From positions 1 through 64,000 of the forward strand of contig NZ_NFJK01000018.1 of assembly GCF_002159845.1 (NCBI RefSeq): a stretch of DNA of 64,000 nt. Direction: 5' to 3'. Under the pieces are notes generated by a model, which saw only the letters and a list, made by a program, of their open reading frames with translations, was not told the DNA's origin and did no database searches. Made by a program: the position numbers and the translations under genes. Below, piece after piece: positions 52,981 to 61,034 of this stretch. The stretch's first letter is position 1. Every line of letters begins with the position of its first letter. Source of the DNA: Anaeromassilibacillus sp. An250 (lineage in GTDB: Bacteria > Bacillota > Clostridia > Oscillospirales > Acutalibacteraceae).

Positions 52981-54201
52981 TCATTCGTTAAAAGTGACGT
53001 GGATGCGTCCCAGATTGGTTTTCACTTGCAGCTGTTTCGTGCCGCCGGATTGCTCGGTCAAGTTGTTTTCGCCCAATTTCTGTTCTGTGACGATCCGATA
53101 ATCCGCCTTTTTCCCTTGGATGCTTCCAGTGATTGCTCCAATCTGGTTTTGCAATTGAATGTCCGGGGATTCCAGAGAATCCAGGGAAATTGCCCCATTA
53201 GAGCTTTCGACCCGGATGGCCTGCGCCGCCTGAACCTGTGTCAAATGGATCGCACCGTTTCGGGTCGCAATCCCGATCTCTGGCGAGGTGCAACCGGTTA
53301 ATCCGATAAAGCCGTTCGTCGCATGGAGTGCCAGCGATTGATCTGCCTGGACGTCGTGCAAAGAAATCGCTCCGTTCTTGCTTTCTACCGATAGTTTTTG
53401 AGCTGCAAACTCTTCCAAAACGATTGCGGCATTGTCTGTCACACAAGAGACATCCGCAAGTTGCTGCAAATTTTTTGCAACGATCTTTCCGTTTCCGGTT
53501 TCCACCTTCAAACTTCCCATGTAAGCCGAAGGAATCTGCACATGAATGCGATAGCTCCCCTCTGTTTGGTCGGAACGCCGGTGGTCTTCATTTTTCAAAG
53601 TTACAGAACGGCCTTCGTTCTTGATGGAATAAAACTGTGTGTCATCGGTCTCGTAGAGGATCACCAGTTCTTCCTCTTCTGAGGATTCAAAAAGAATCTG
53701 TTTGTTTTCTGCATCAACCTCCACTACATCCACTTCCTCGACGGATGTGCGGTATTCTTCCATATGCTTCTCCGTCTGGCCCTCTTCGGATGGAGGGGTG
53801 GAAGCCTTCTCCCCTTGTACAGCTCCCTCTGGAAGCTGAGAAGATGGGATAGAATCCTCCATAGGGCCGATCGGTTCGGCAACCGAAGATGTCCGGAGTT
53901 CCCGATAGGTCAAAACGCCACAGGTAACCAGGGCTCCCATTCCGACTAGGACAGCCATCGTAACGCCCAAGGCAATCCATAACGGTTTCGTGCTGGACCG
54001 CCGCTGTGGATTTTCCAACAGAATTTTCTGGGCAAGCTGGTGGACGTCTCCCAGGCTTGCCACTGCTGCTTCTTCTGAAAGCCCGTTCTCCATCCGGTCC
54101 TCTACGATTTCCCGATAAAACGCAACGGTTGTCTGGCGGTCATTCTCCGGAAGTTTCCGAAGCCGCTTGTACAGCGTTTGGAAATAGGTCTCTTTTTTCA
54201 C
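52981..54201 (-). CDS. HAAS/DUF1700-type membrane protein with DUF4097 beta-repeat domain
   Basis: A 406-residue protein. Residues about 1-70 form a DUF1700/HAAS domain (YKRLRKLPENDRQTTVAFYREIVEDRM, GLSEEAAVASLG); one membrane segment follows (about 80-103); a Pro/Glu-rich linker; then a DUF4097 domain of repeated strands with GNGKIVAKN, KNGAISLHD, RNGAIHLTQ, SNGAISLDS every 20-25 residues. The start is GTG at 54201 behind AAGGAGGGG, overlapping the padR stop as GTGA. With PadR it makes the usual envelope-sensing pair; function unknown. Confidence 0.83.
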   Translation of the reverse strand: MKKETYFQTLYKRLRKLPENDRQTTVAFYREIVEDRMENGLSEEAAVASLGDVHQLAQKILLENPQRRSSTKPLWIALGVTMAVLVGMGALVTCGVLTYRELRTSSVAEPIGPMEDSIPSSQLPEGAVQGEKASTPPSEEGQTEKHMEEYRTSVEEVDVVEVDAENKQILFESSEEEELVILYETDDTQFYSIKNEGRSVTLKNEDHRRSDQTEGSYRIHVQIPSAYMGSLKVETGNGKIVAKNLQQLADVSCVTDNAAIVLEEFAAQKLSVESKNGAISLHDVQADQSLALHATNGFIGLTGCTSPEIGIATRNGAIHLTQVQAAQAIRVESSNGAISLDSLESPDIQLQNQIGAITGSIQGKKADYRIVTEQKLGENNLTEQSGGTKQLQVKTNLGRIHVTFNE

Positions 54202-54563
54202 GGGTTCTTCCCCTCCTTGTCCGTACGTTCCCCCGCAGGCAACTGGTGCTTTTCGCATCCTGCCTGTAAAATGAACGCATGAATGCGTTCCAATTCCTTC
54301 CACTCTTCGCAAAAATCAGAAAGCCGCCGTTTTCCCAAAGAGGTTATCCGGTAATATTTCCGAAGACGGCCGTTGTGTGCAACAGAGTATGTTGTCAGGT
54401 ATCCGCTCGCCTCCAAACGGCGCAAGATGGGATACAACGTCGATTCCGAGATCTCCACACAGGCGGATAAATCCTTCATAATTTGGTATCCATATGAATC
54501 TTGCCACTCCACCACCGCTAGGACACATACCTCCAAAAGCCCCTTTTTCAGCTGTATGTCCAT
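54198..54563 (-). CDS. PadR-family transcriptional regulator
   Basis: A 121-residue winged-helix protein: QLKKGLLEVCVLAVVEWQDSYGYQIMKDLS, the recognition helix SESTLYPILRRLEASGYLTTY and wing LRKYYRITSLGKRRL, typical of PadR subfamily 2. The ATG follows TAGGAGG. It is co-transcribed and translationally coupled with the DUF4097 gene and probably represses its own operon through the dyad over the promoter. Confidence 0.9.
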   Translation of the reverse strand: MDIQLKKGLLEVCVLAVVEWQDSYGYQIMKDLSACVEISESTLYPILRRLEASGYLTTYSVAHNGRLRKYYRITSLGKRRLSDFCEEWKELERIHAFILQAGCEKHQLPAGERTDKEGKNP

Positions 54564-54580
54564 ATAGATACCTCCTATTC

Positions 54581-54604
54581 TACTATATTATATAATACAT
54601 AGTA
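54581..54604. promoter_or_regulatory. probable PadR operator
   Basis: A near-perfect 24-bp AT-rich palindrome with outer arms TACTAT and ATAGTA, covering the -10 box of the padR promoter. Position and symmetry suggest autorepression by PadR. Confidence 0.6.
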
Positions 54605-54615
54605 TTCTCTGTCAA
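54587..54615 (-). promoter_or_regulatory. promoter of the padR-DUF4097 operon
   Basis: Minus-strand TTGACA (54615-54610), 17 bases, TATAAT (54592-54587): a full consensus match, 24 bases before the padR start. Confidence 0.88.
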
Positions 54616-54618
54616 GAA

Positions 54619-54650
54619 ATGGCTGTGTAATACCAATTTACACAGCCATC
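54619..54650. terminator. hairpin after the glycosyltransferase gene
   Basis: A 12-bp perfect stem ATGGCTGTGTAA (54619-54630) with TTACACAGCCAT (54638-54649), directly after the stop codon. The T-runs are weak on both sides, yet position and strength suggest termination. Confidence 0.65.
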
Positions 54651-55613
54651 TCATTTTGCCTGGTACATCCAAGGGATTAGATTCCAAACGCGGATACGCC
54701 GCTTTAGATTTTTCTCTGTACGTCTGCCTGCTTTGAGCAATGAATCGTACCCCAAAACCCGCAAAACGCCACGCACCGCGTTATATCCGCTGCCCTCCCG
54801 CAGCATGACATCCACACTGTTCATAACGGTCCGCGGAAGCAACTCCTGCGAAAACAGCGCCTGTAGTTCCGTTTCCTGCTTAAAGCTGGTTTGCAACAGC
54901 AATTCCACCCGTTGAATTGCCTCCACCGCCTGGAAAATTTCCTTGCCGACTGGCTTCTCTTTTCCACGCTTGAGTTCAAACACCGTATCCCGCTTTAAAA
55001 GTGTTGGAGATTGCACGATATTCTGCGCATTCAGGAGGCAGCGGTATAAAAACTCCTGCGCGTACCCGTACCGGCATCCCTCGGTAAAATGCAGCCCGCA
55101 TTCGCGCAGGAAACTGCGTTTCAATAACACTGCCGAAAGGTCGATCTGCAAATTTCCACGGATGACTTCCTTCATGTATTGCACGCCGGACTGCTGCTGG
55201 ACCGCCTTACTGAGCGAACGGCGTTCCGCTAAACGGACATCTTCTTCACTGAAACTGCCAAATACAAAATCTGCGTCTGTGCGCTCCGCGGTTTCCAGAT
55301 AGCCTTTTAAGAAGTCCATATACAACCGCCGGGCAAAAATAAAGGAAACATAGGTTCCGCTGGCTTTTTGTATTCCGGTATTGAGCGCTGCGGCAACGTC
55401 GCCGTCGCCATTTTGGATCACAAAGCCATGTAACTTCTCATTTTTGATGAGCTGCACACACTCCAAAGGCGTCCCATCTTCGGACCCCATATCCACCAAA
55501 ATAAATTCTGCCTCGATCCCGTTTGTCTGCCTCACCACAGAACGCAAGATCCCAGAAATCTCCTGCTCTACATTCCGAACAGGCAGAATAATGGAAAGGT
55601 TGATCGCTTGCAT
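54651..55613 (-). CDS. GT2-fold glycosyltransferase-like protein with altered DxD site
   Basis: A 320-residue GT-A fold protein: LSIILPVRNVEQEISGILRSV (residues 7-27), FILVDMGSEDGT (nucleotide-binding Asp) and NTGIQKASGTYVSF. Where the metal-binding DxD should follow, the sequence is FIFARRLYMDFL (91-102), without acidic residues at the usual places. It may be inactive, metal-independent or act on an unusual donor. The ATG at 55613 follows AAGGGG. It lies 105 bases downstream of the CBS-domain protein gene. Confidence 0.75.
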   Translation of the reverse strand: MQAINLSIILPVRNVEQEISGILRSVVRQTNGIEAEFILVDMGSEDGTPLECVQLIKNEKLHGFVIQNGDGDVAAALNTGIQKASGTYVSFIFARRLYMDFLKGYLETAERTDADFVFGSFSEEDVRLAERRSLSKAVQQQSGVQYMKEVIRGNLQIDLSAVLLKRSFLRECGLHFTEGCRYGYAQEFLYRCLLNAQNIVQSPTLLKRDTVFELKRGKEKPVGKEIFQAVEAIQRVELLLQTSFKQETELQALFSQELLPRTVMNSVDVMLREGSGYNAVRGVLRVLGYDSLLKAGRRTEKNLKRRIRVWNLIPWMYQAK

Positions 55614-55718
55614 ACACTCACCCCTTATCCAAGCGAAGCCGCGCACAAGTTTATTGATAAAACTTTTATTCAGTATAGCACAAATCCCAAAAGATAAAAG
55701 TGCCAATTTTCCCAAAGA

Positions 55719-56978
55719 TTATTCGTCCCTTGCCCCCTCTTCTGGTGAAACCATTGTCAACTGTGTTGCATGGTGAGAAGTCGCCTTCGTGACGGTAATA
55801 TGCCATCCCTTAAAATCGAAAGTGTCCCCCACCGACGGGATTTTTCCGAGCAGTTCCATAGCCCATCCGCCGACGGAAGCAGACTCAAATTCATCCGAGT
55901 CTCCTAGATCAAATTCTTCAAATAGGTCATGCAGGTCCGCGCTGCAATTGATTACATAAGTATGGTCGTCGATTTGATTAAAGTAGTCGATCACCACGTC
56001 GTGTTCATCCCAAATGTCGCCCACGAGCTCCTCGATGATATCCTCCATCGTGACAAGCCCCTCTGTCCCGCCGAATTCATCGACGACGATCGCCATGTGG
56101 GATTTTGTCTTTTGCAGGGTCCGCAACAGGTCGGAAATCTTTACGGTCCGGCTGATGTAAAGGACCTTCTTCATCACCTGTTTGATATCGCTGATGCCAC
56201 TTTTCTGAGCGCTGAAATAGTCCTTTTCGTGAACGATTCCTATGATGTTGTCAATGGAATCGGAATAAACGGGCAAGCGAGAGTATGTATTCTTGAGAAA
56301 AATATCCGAGATTTCCTGAAAAGGGCATTCCTCGTCGATGCCAACAATATCCACACGAGGCGTCAAAATATCGTCAGCCGTCAGGTCGTCAAATTCGATC
56401 GCTGAGCGGATCAGCTCGCCCTTTTCCTCGTCAATGCCACCTTCGCTTTGTGCTTCATCCACAATGGTTTTCAGTTCCTCCTGGGTCATTCGATTGTCCG
56501 ACTTCTTCTTAAAGATCTTGTTGAGCAGCTTCTTCCACTGGGAAAAAATAAAATTAATCGGGGTCAAGATGGTAATCAAGAGTCTTAAAAATGGGGCGCT
56601 GAACCGTGCAAACGCCTCCGGATGCTCTTTGGCCAGGTTTTTGGGAGAGATTTCCCCAAAAATCAGCACGATGACCGTCATAACCGCCGTGGACACAGAC
56701 ACCCCGGCATCACCCAGCACATGGGTAAATACAATCGTCGCCAGAGAAGCACTGGCGATATTCACAATATTGTTCCCGATTAAGATTGTGGACAGCATTT
56801 TATCATAGTTCTCTGCGATGGAAAGTACAAGTGCGGCCCGAGAGTCGCCTGCCTCGGACTCAGTTTTTAGACGAATTCGGTTTAACGTTGTAAAGGCTGT
56901 CTCAGAAGCAGAAAAGAACGCTGAAAACATTACACAAATAATAATCCCTACAATAATGCCAAAATCGGCACCTAGCAT
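55719..56978 (-). CDS. CNNM/CorC-type membrane protein with CBS domains (hemolysin C family)
   Basis: A 419-residue protein with a DUF21 membrane domain (about residues 5-145, four hydrophobic segments, [33 protein letters not shown]), two CBS domains ([69 protein letters not shown]) and a C-terminal CorC/HlyC domain. Relatives are divalent-cation transporters, mostly Mg2+; the hemolysin label is historical. The ATG follows AGAGGAG. Confidence 0.9.
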   Translation of the reverse strand: MLGADFGIIVGIIICVMFSAFFSASETAFTTLNRIRLKTESEAGDSRAALVLSIAENYDKMLSTILIGNNIVNIASASLATIVFTHVLGDAGVSVSTAVMTVIVLIFGEISPKNLAKEHPEAFARFSAPFLRLLITILTPINFIFSQWKKLLNKIFKKKSDNRMTQEELKTIVDEAQSEGGIDEEKGELIRSAIEFDDLTADDILTPRVDIVGIDEECPFQEISDIFLKNTYSRLPVYSDSIDNIIGIVHEKDYFSAQKSGISDIKQVMKKVLYISRTVKISDLLRTLQKTKSHMAIVVDEFGGTEGLVTMEDIIEELVGDIWDEHDVVIDYFNQIDDHTYVINCSADLHDLFEEFDLGDSDEFESASVGGWAMELLGKIPSVGDTFDFKGWHITVTKATSHHATQLTMVSPEEGARDE

Positions 56979-57024
56979 AATATATTACTCCTCTTTTGCA
57001 GTAAAATAGATTGATATTGATACA

Positions 57025-57053
57025 ATTTTATCAGATTTCTACTTGATTTTCAA
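57025..57053 (-). promoter_or_regulatory. promoter of the CBS-domain protein gene
   Basis: Minus-strand TTGAAA (57053-57048), 17 bases, TAAAAT (57030-57025), about 45 bases before the start codon. Confidence 0.72.
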
Positions 57054-57060
57054 TCCGCTA

Positions 57061-57358
57061 GTTTTTGCCCCTAGCCTGAAATAGCCAGAGAATCACGCCG
57101 ATCTTTTATTCCATCGGATGCTCTTATGGATTTTCTTCTCATCGCGATGATTTAGCGGGACAATCGCCGGCTTCCATCCGAATGGACATTGGTTCCTATT
57201 ATACAAGTGGTTTACATAGCGGAACCTTACCCCGGGCTTCCCAGCCTTTAGTAGGCGGATCTTGTGAGTGGTTTTCTCTTTTCAGATTCATTCGGAATCA
57301 TTTACTTTACCAGAGGGTGGGGCAGACTCTATTTTTACAATTTTTTTGCCAAAACCTC
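57061..57358. other. structured intergenic region, possible non-coding RNA
   Basis: About 300 bases without a convincing gene. Several hairpins stand out: CCGAT/ATCGG near 57099-57118, TCCATCCGAATGGA near 57176, GGTTCC/GGAACC near 57192-57225 enclosing TATTATACAAG, GATTC/GAATC near 57285, and AGAGAAtCAC (57090) that can pair with GTGGTTTTCTCT (57268). A T-rich stretch follows at 57330-57350. This looks like a folded RNA, but strand, promoter and class are not settled. Confidence 0.35.
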
Positions 57359-57387
57359 TTGCATTGAAAATAAAAGTGTGCTAATAT
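57359..57387 (+). promoter_or_regulatory. promoter of the tRNA locus
   Basis: TTGCAT at 57359-57364, 17 bases, TAATAT at 57382-57387. It precedes both the truncated tRNA and the intact tRNA-Ala. Confidence 0.72.
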
Positions 57388-57427
57388 AAAAAAGCTGTTT
57401 CGAGCGATTCCATTTCGAGCAAACTAT

Positions 57428-57449
57428 GGGGCATTAGCTCAGCTGGGAG
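57428..57449 (+). pseudogene. truncated tRNA (5' part of a tRNA-Ala-like gene)
   Basis: GGGGCATTAGCTCAGCTGGGAG equals the acceptor 5' strand and D-arm of a tRNA, most like tRNA-Ala(UGC), and then breaks off into sequence that cannot complete the cloverleaf. It lies 40 bases after a tRNA-type promoter and 69 bases before the intact tRNA. It is probably the relic of a tandem tRNA pair damaged by recombination. Confidence 0.6.
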
Positions 57450-57518
57450 CCCGGTTGAAGCGGTAAACAACCCCCGTACAGGGAACATAAAAATTAAACA
57501 TCACAATCTCTCTTATCT

Positions 57519-57594
<76 letters not shown>

Positions 57595-57618
57595 TCACCA
57601 AGAGATTGTGAACGAAAA

Positions 57619-57645
57619 CCTCACTTCTTCGGAAGTGGGGTTTTT
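57619..57645. terminator. intrinsic terminator between tRNA-Ala and the recombinase
   Basis: CCTCACTTC-TTCG-overlapping GAAGTGGGG stem (57619-57640) with T5 on the plus strand and A4 before it. It can terminate the tRNA transcript and, less well, the recombinase transcript (stop codon at 57649). Confidence 0.82.
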
Positions 57646-57648
57646 GCT

Positions 57649-59271
57649 TTATGCAGCGATGGCAACGATGTCCATGCCCATGCTGAACTGCTCAAAGTCA
57701 ATGTTAAAGTCGATATGCAACTTGTAGTCCCGGTAGACCTCCACCCGCTTGATAAGGCAGTTGACGATCATTTTCTTTGCCTCCATGCTGGCGGTGTCGT
57801 ACATATCAGCCCAAGAGATAATGTCATCGTATTGGGCGTTCAAGTGTTCCAGCACAGCCTGTCCTTCGTCATAGGCCAGTTGCGCCGCCTCAAGCTGCTG
57901 CTGAACTTCGAGACATTTTGTCTCACAGTCAGAAATCAGAGAGCCGAGCAAGTCCTGCGAAAAAGCACTTTCGCCGCGCAGGGATTTAATGACCTCGGCC
58001 TTCAGCATATTCAGCTCGGCAGATACTTTTGTATGTTCGGCCCGGATGCTGCGGAGCAGCGCTTTCCGTTCCTCCATCTTTTCTTTGTATCGGATATTGA
58101 CGATCTCACTTTTGGGGACAGCTTTCATACGCTCAAAGATCTGTCGCACCACCTTATCAATGATGCCGTCAAGGGTATGTGCCGTGTACCCGGTCTGACC
58201 GTCACATTCCGTTTGCTTGCGGGTTTTGCCGTAGCAGATATACCGTACACGCTTTACAATGCGGTTTGGATCGTCCTTGCAGGGATAAGCCTTGCCGTTT
58301 GTGGTGAGTGAGAGCCGGGAGCCACAATGACCACAAAACACATTCCCGGCCAGCAGGGACTGGCCTCGGGTGTTGAGAGGAACACGGCGCTCCTGTTCGG
58401 CAGAATTGGCACGGGAAGTGCGGATATGCTGTGCGGCCTCAAAGAGTTCCGGCGGGATAATCTGCAAGTGCAGCAGCACTTGGGATCGGCTATCGCCGCT
58501 GCGGAGTACGCCGGTATAGGTGAGGTTGCAGATGATACCCCGGATGCTGGCGTGGTGCCACATCTTACCCGACCTTGCCCGATACCCGAGCTTATTCAGA
58601 TAGGTGGCGATCCGCTGGGCTCCGTAGCCCTCATGCACATACTTGTCAAAGATAATCCGCACCACAGCGGCCTCGGCCTCGTTGACAACCAGCTCATAAA
58701 CCTCATGCTTTCGCTTGTTGAAGCGGCCACTTTTTACGAGATCGTAGCCGTAGGGAGCAAGCCCGCCTTTGAAACCGCCGTCCTCGACAAGCTGGCCGAG
58801 GGCGGTTTTTGTGCGGATAGAAGTCTTTTCGCTTTCACCGTCAGCTTGCCAGAAGCGGATATAGTTGGTGAGTTTGTCGGTGTGGGTATCAAAACGCTGC
58901 TCACCCTCTTGGGTACTCCATACCCGGATGCCGTTCTTGACAAACCATTCCACCACAAAGGGCGTTTCGTCAGCGATACGCCCGATGCGGTCAAACATGA
59001 ACACCAGCAGAATATCGAACTTGCCCTGCTTGGCCCGTTCTTTGATGATTTGGAGTTTGTCGCGGTTTTCGGCCCGTACCTTGTGGCCGGATACGCCGTC
59101 CTCCTGTTCTTCGTGAACAATCGTCCAGCCCATCTTTTCACAGAAGCGGTGGCACTCTCTGCGCTGCATGGGGATGTCGGCTTGGCTTTTATCGTCATAG
59201 TCCACTTGCTTGTCGGTGGACACTCTATACAAACAGTCAACGCGAGTTCCGATAAGAATGTTATTTTCCAT
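57649..59271 (-). CDS. large serine recombinase of an integrative element
   Basis: A 540-residue site-specific recombinase. The resolvase domain has the catalytic Ser18 in LYRVSTDKQ, VFMFDRIGR and an arginine-rich active site; the recombinase domain starts around GLAPYGYDLVKSGRFNKRKHE; a zinc-ribbon-like segment VFCGHCGSRLSL plus CYGKTRKQTECDG and a C-terminal coiled coil follow. It catalyses integration and excision of the element that begins here and runs past the right edge. The ATG at 59271 follows AAAGGA. Its position at the end of the element, beside the tRNA, is typical. Confidence 0.92.
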   Translation of the reverse strand: MENNILIGTRVDCLYRVSTDKQVDYDDKSQADIPMQRRECHRFCEKMGWTIVHEEQEDGVSGHKVRAENRDKLQIIKERAKQGKFDILLVFMFDRIGRIADETPFVVEWFVKNGIRVWSTQEGEQRFDTHTDKLTNYIRFWQADGESEKTSIRTKTALGQLVEDGGFKGGLAPYGYDLVKSGRFNKRKHEVYELVVNEAEAAVVRIIFDKYVHEGYGAQRIATYLNKLGYRARSGKMWHHASIRGIICNLTYTGVLRSGDSRSQVLLHLQIIPPELFEAAQHIRTSRANSAEQERRVPLNTRGQSLLAGNVFCGHCGSRLSLTTNGKAYPCKDDPNRIVKRVRYICYGKTRKQTECDGQTGYTAHTLDGIIDKVVRQIFERMKAVPKSEIVNIRYKEKMEERKALLRSIRAEHTKVSAELNMLKAEVIKSLRGESAFSQDLLGSLISDCETKCLEVQQQLEAAQLAYDEGQAVLEHLNAQYDDIISWADMYDTASMEAKKMIVNCLIKRVEVYRDYKLHIDFNIDFEQFSMGMDIVAIAA

Positions 59272-59343
59272 ATTGATCCGTCCTTTCATTTGTCATAAGG
59301 GCAAACCAAAAGAGCGAATCAATACGCGGGAGATATGAACTTT

Positions 59344-59562
59344 TCAAGGTACATAGGGGCTACCCCCACTATTATTATCGCTCCGATTGGGGTGGATTGC
59401 AAGGATGTCGCCGTGGGTATGCTTGGCGGCATTGTTGGCAAAAGAGGATAGCAAAATCTGTTTCACATGGCCGAGGGCCGTTGTGTTTCTGCTATCGGCA
59501 AAGGTAGCGGATATTTGATAACCGTCAATGGCGAAAGTGGTTAATTCTCTTGTGCGCTCCAT
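59344..59562 (-). CDS. small TnpW-like element protein
   Basis: A 72-residue protein, ATG behind GGAGG with 6-base spacing, 72 bases upstream of the recombinase. The pattern LTTFAIDGYQISATFADSRNTTALGHVKQILL resembles TnpW-type proteins found just ahead of serine recombinases in clostridial elements. The C-terminal 20 residues look like low-complexity sequence. Function is unknown; a role in excision or regulation is inferred only from context. Confidence 0.6.
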   Translation of the reverse strand: MERTRELTTFAIDGYQISATFADSRNTTALGHVKQILLSSFANNAAKHTHGDILAIHPNRSDNNSGGSPYVP

Positions 59563-60014
59563 AGATGACCTCCTTCACAAATGGCGTAGAACTGATTGAT
59601 CCCCGTTGTCTGTTGGGGAAACACGAAAAGGCGGCACCCGCGATTGGGTGTCGCCCTTTTGCCTTTCTCCACATTGGGACAATTTGTCTCGAAGTTAGAA
59701 TAAGGAGCGCCGCGCTCATTTTCTTGGCCCGTCATAAGACAGCTATACTCGGCGCGACGCTCCTTGCTGGGGTGGTGCGGCAGCTCCGGGGGACAGGCTG
59801 CCAGCCTGTCCACTCGCGGATCGTGGCCGTGGGGTGGCAAGTCCCCACTTGCGGCGTTGGTGTGGATCGCTCGTCCTCCGTGTTGGAGAAGTCCTGGCGC
59901 ACCCGCCGCCCGGCTCCTCGCACTATGCCCGGAGCCGCCGCTATTCAGTTGTGGAGAGGATCAACTCCTCTCATATACCAAGGACATTTGGAAGATGTTT
60001 TTTAACCCCCTACA
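59563..60014. other. non-coding GC-rich region of the mobile element
   Basis: About 450 bases without a supported gene. It holds several perfect inverted repeats, for example GGACAGGCT-GCC-AGCCTGTCC near 59790-59811 and GCAAGT-CCCC-ACTTGC near 59838-59853, and a palindrome GGGACAATTTGTCTC (59676-59690) that recurs in related form at 60527-60541. Such structure fits regulatory, attachment or transfer-origin DNA. Confidence 0.5.
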
Positions 60015-60434
60015 TCAAACATTTTGCAAATATTTTTTCATGGACTTCAAACCCTGCTGGATAGATTTATGTACGGCGGCCACGCTTACGCCATCGGCCT
60101 CGGCAACCTCAGTCATGCTCTTGCCTTCAATGATACAGGCATCAATGCGAAGCCCCTGCGTTTCGGGCAAAGTGTTCAGCGCGTTCCACAGATCGCAGAA
60201 ACGCTCCATGCGCTCCAGCAGCTCCTGCGGGGTCGGCTCGGAAAGGCAGGCAGAGTATTCGATCCCATCATCACAGTCGAGGGAATACTGTGCCTTATTG
60301 CGGATTATCCGCCGCTGGTAGGCAGCCTCATACAGCTTGTCGGCCCGCAGCTCGGCGGCCACTTCATCGGAAACTTCGATATATTCATCATGGGTGTGCC
60401 AAGAGTAAAAGTCCTTCAGATTGATAGTAGTCAT
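60015..60434 (-). CDS. sigma-70-like regulator of the mobile element
   Basis: A 139-residue protein with a C-terminal sigma region 4 helix-turn-helix (KSMTEVAEADGVSVAAVHKSI, about residues 106-126). The N-terminal half has FYSWHTHDEYIEVSDEVAAEL and a conserved RRIIRNKAQYSLDCDDGIEYS. Proteins of this type are regular members of clostridial and streptococcal conjugative or mobilisable transposons and probably control their transcription. The ATG follows GGAGG; the leader holds a perfect 8-bp inverted repeat (60448-60455/60474-60481). Confidence 0.87.
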   Translation of the reverse strand: MTTINLKDFYSWHTHDEYIEVSDEVAAELRADKLYEAAYQRRIIRNKAQYSLDCDDGIEYSACLSEPTPQELLERMERFCDLWNALNTLPETQGLRIDACIIEGKSMTEVAEADGVSVAAVHKSIQQGLKSMKKYLQNV

Positions 60435-60447
60435 TATATTTTCCTCC

Positions 60448-60481
60448 GTTCAGATTTTTGTTGTGGGTGGACGATCTGAAC
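60448..60481. other. inverted repeat in the leader of the sigma-like gene
   Basis: GTTCAGAT and ATCTGAAC are separated by 18 bases and end right beside the GGAGG ribosome binding site on the minus strand. It may act as an operator or as an mRNA hairpin that limits translation. Confidence 0.4.
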
Positions 60482-60687
60482 GGGGGATGGCGGGGATCGG
60501 CAGCCGGGGCCGCCCCTGCCTACCTCGGGACAACTTGTCCCAAGGTGGGTATAGAAAAACGCGCTCGCATGGCGTGATGCCACACAAGCGCGTGAAATGA
60601 CATTATTCTTAATGTACTAGCAAATTTCGCGTCCAATGCCGGACTTGCCCGGAGGGGGAGCTACGCTTTTTTTAGCTGGTGAAGATC

Positions 60688-60813
60688 ATGCGTACTATGA
60701 AAAAGCAAAATGAACACGACGATCCCTCCTCGGAAACCGCCGTGTTCCTCATAAAGTCGTCGTATAACGCGGCGGCTTTAATTGACAGCCGCCGAAAACA
60801 AAAGAGCCGATAA
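60688..60813 (+). CDS. candidate 41-residue protein of the mobile element
   Basis: ATG at 60688 after a weak GGTGA site, 41 codons, beginning MRTMKKQNEHDDPSSE and ending KQKSR. The stop codon lies in one arm of the terminator hairpin whose other arm contains the stop of the convergent KTR gene, the same arrangement as for other convergent genes here. No family is recognised. The region at 60435-60687 upstream holds only inverted repeats such as ACGCGCT/AGCGCGT. Confidence 0.35.
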   Translation: MRTMKKQNEHDDPSSETAVFLIKSSYNAAALIDSRRKQKSR

Positions 60814-60846
60814 TCCGCGCCTGAGGGCTAACGGGTTATCGGCTCT
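60799..60846 (-). terminator. terminator after the KTR gene
   Basis: Minus-strand GAGCCGATAA (60846-60837) pairs with TTATCGGCTC (60814-60805), followed by TTTTGTTTTC. Each arm contains a TAA stop: the KTR gene's on the minus strand, the small ORF's on the plus strand. Confidence 0.82.
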
Positions 60847-61033
60847 GCGTCTGTGCGTCTGGCTCTGTGATAACTAAAATCTTAAATTTTTCTACGCTGA
60901 TTAAAGTTTCTTGTTTGCATTTAGGACAAAACAAAGGAAAGTTTTTCAGCTCAGTATCTAACCGCAGCTTGATACGAGTTTTACTGTTACAGACAGGACA
61001 TAGCAGCCACTCGAAGCTATCCATATCGTTCAT
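60836..61033 (-). CDS. cysteine-rich KTR-domain protein
   Basis: A 65-residue zinc-ribbon-like protein: LLCPVCNSKTRIKLRLDTEL then FPLFCPKCKQETLI, two CxxC knuckles with the KTR motif that names the family. It is widespread in Gram-positive conjugative elements, function unknown. The ATG at 61033 follows the permease stop by one base (TGAAATG) with AGGGA upstream, so it is coupled to the ABC-transporter operon. Confidence 0.88.
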   Translation of the reverse strand: MNDMDSFEWLLCPVCNSKTRIKLRLDTELKNFPLFCPKCKQETLISVEKFKILVITEPDAQTQSR

Positions 61034-61034
61034 T

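Noticed and set aside
57182-57367. 61-codon plus-strand frame upstream of the tRNA
   Set aside because: No ribosome binding site, and it overlaps hairpins and the tRNA promoter; treated as part of the structured region.
57428-57518. A second functional tRNA before tRNA-Ala
   Set aside because: After the D-arm the sequence has no anticodon, T-arm or acceptor 3' strand that could pair; kept as a truncated relic.
59541-59840. 99-codon minus-strand frame in the element
   Set aside because: No ribosome binding site, low-complexity composition, and it runs through strong inverted repeats; more likely non-coding DNA.
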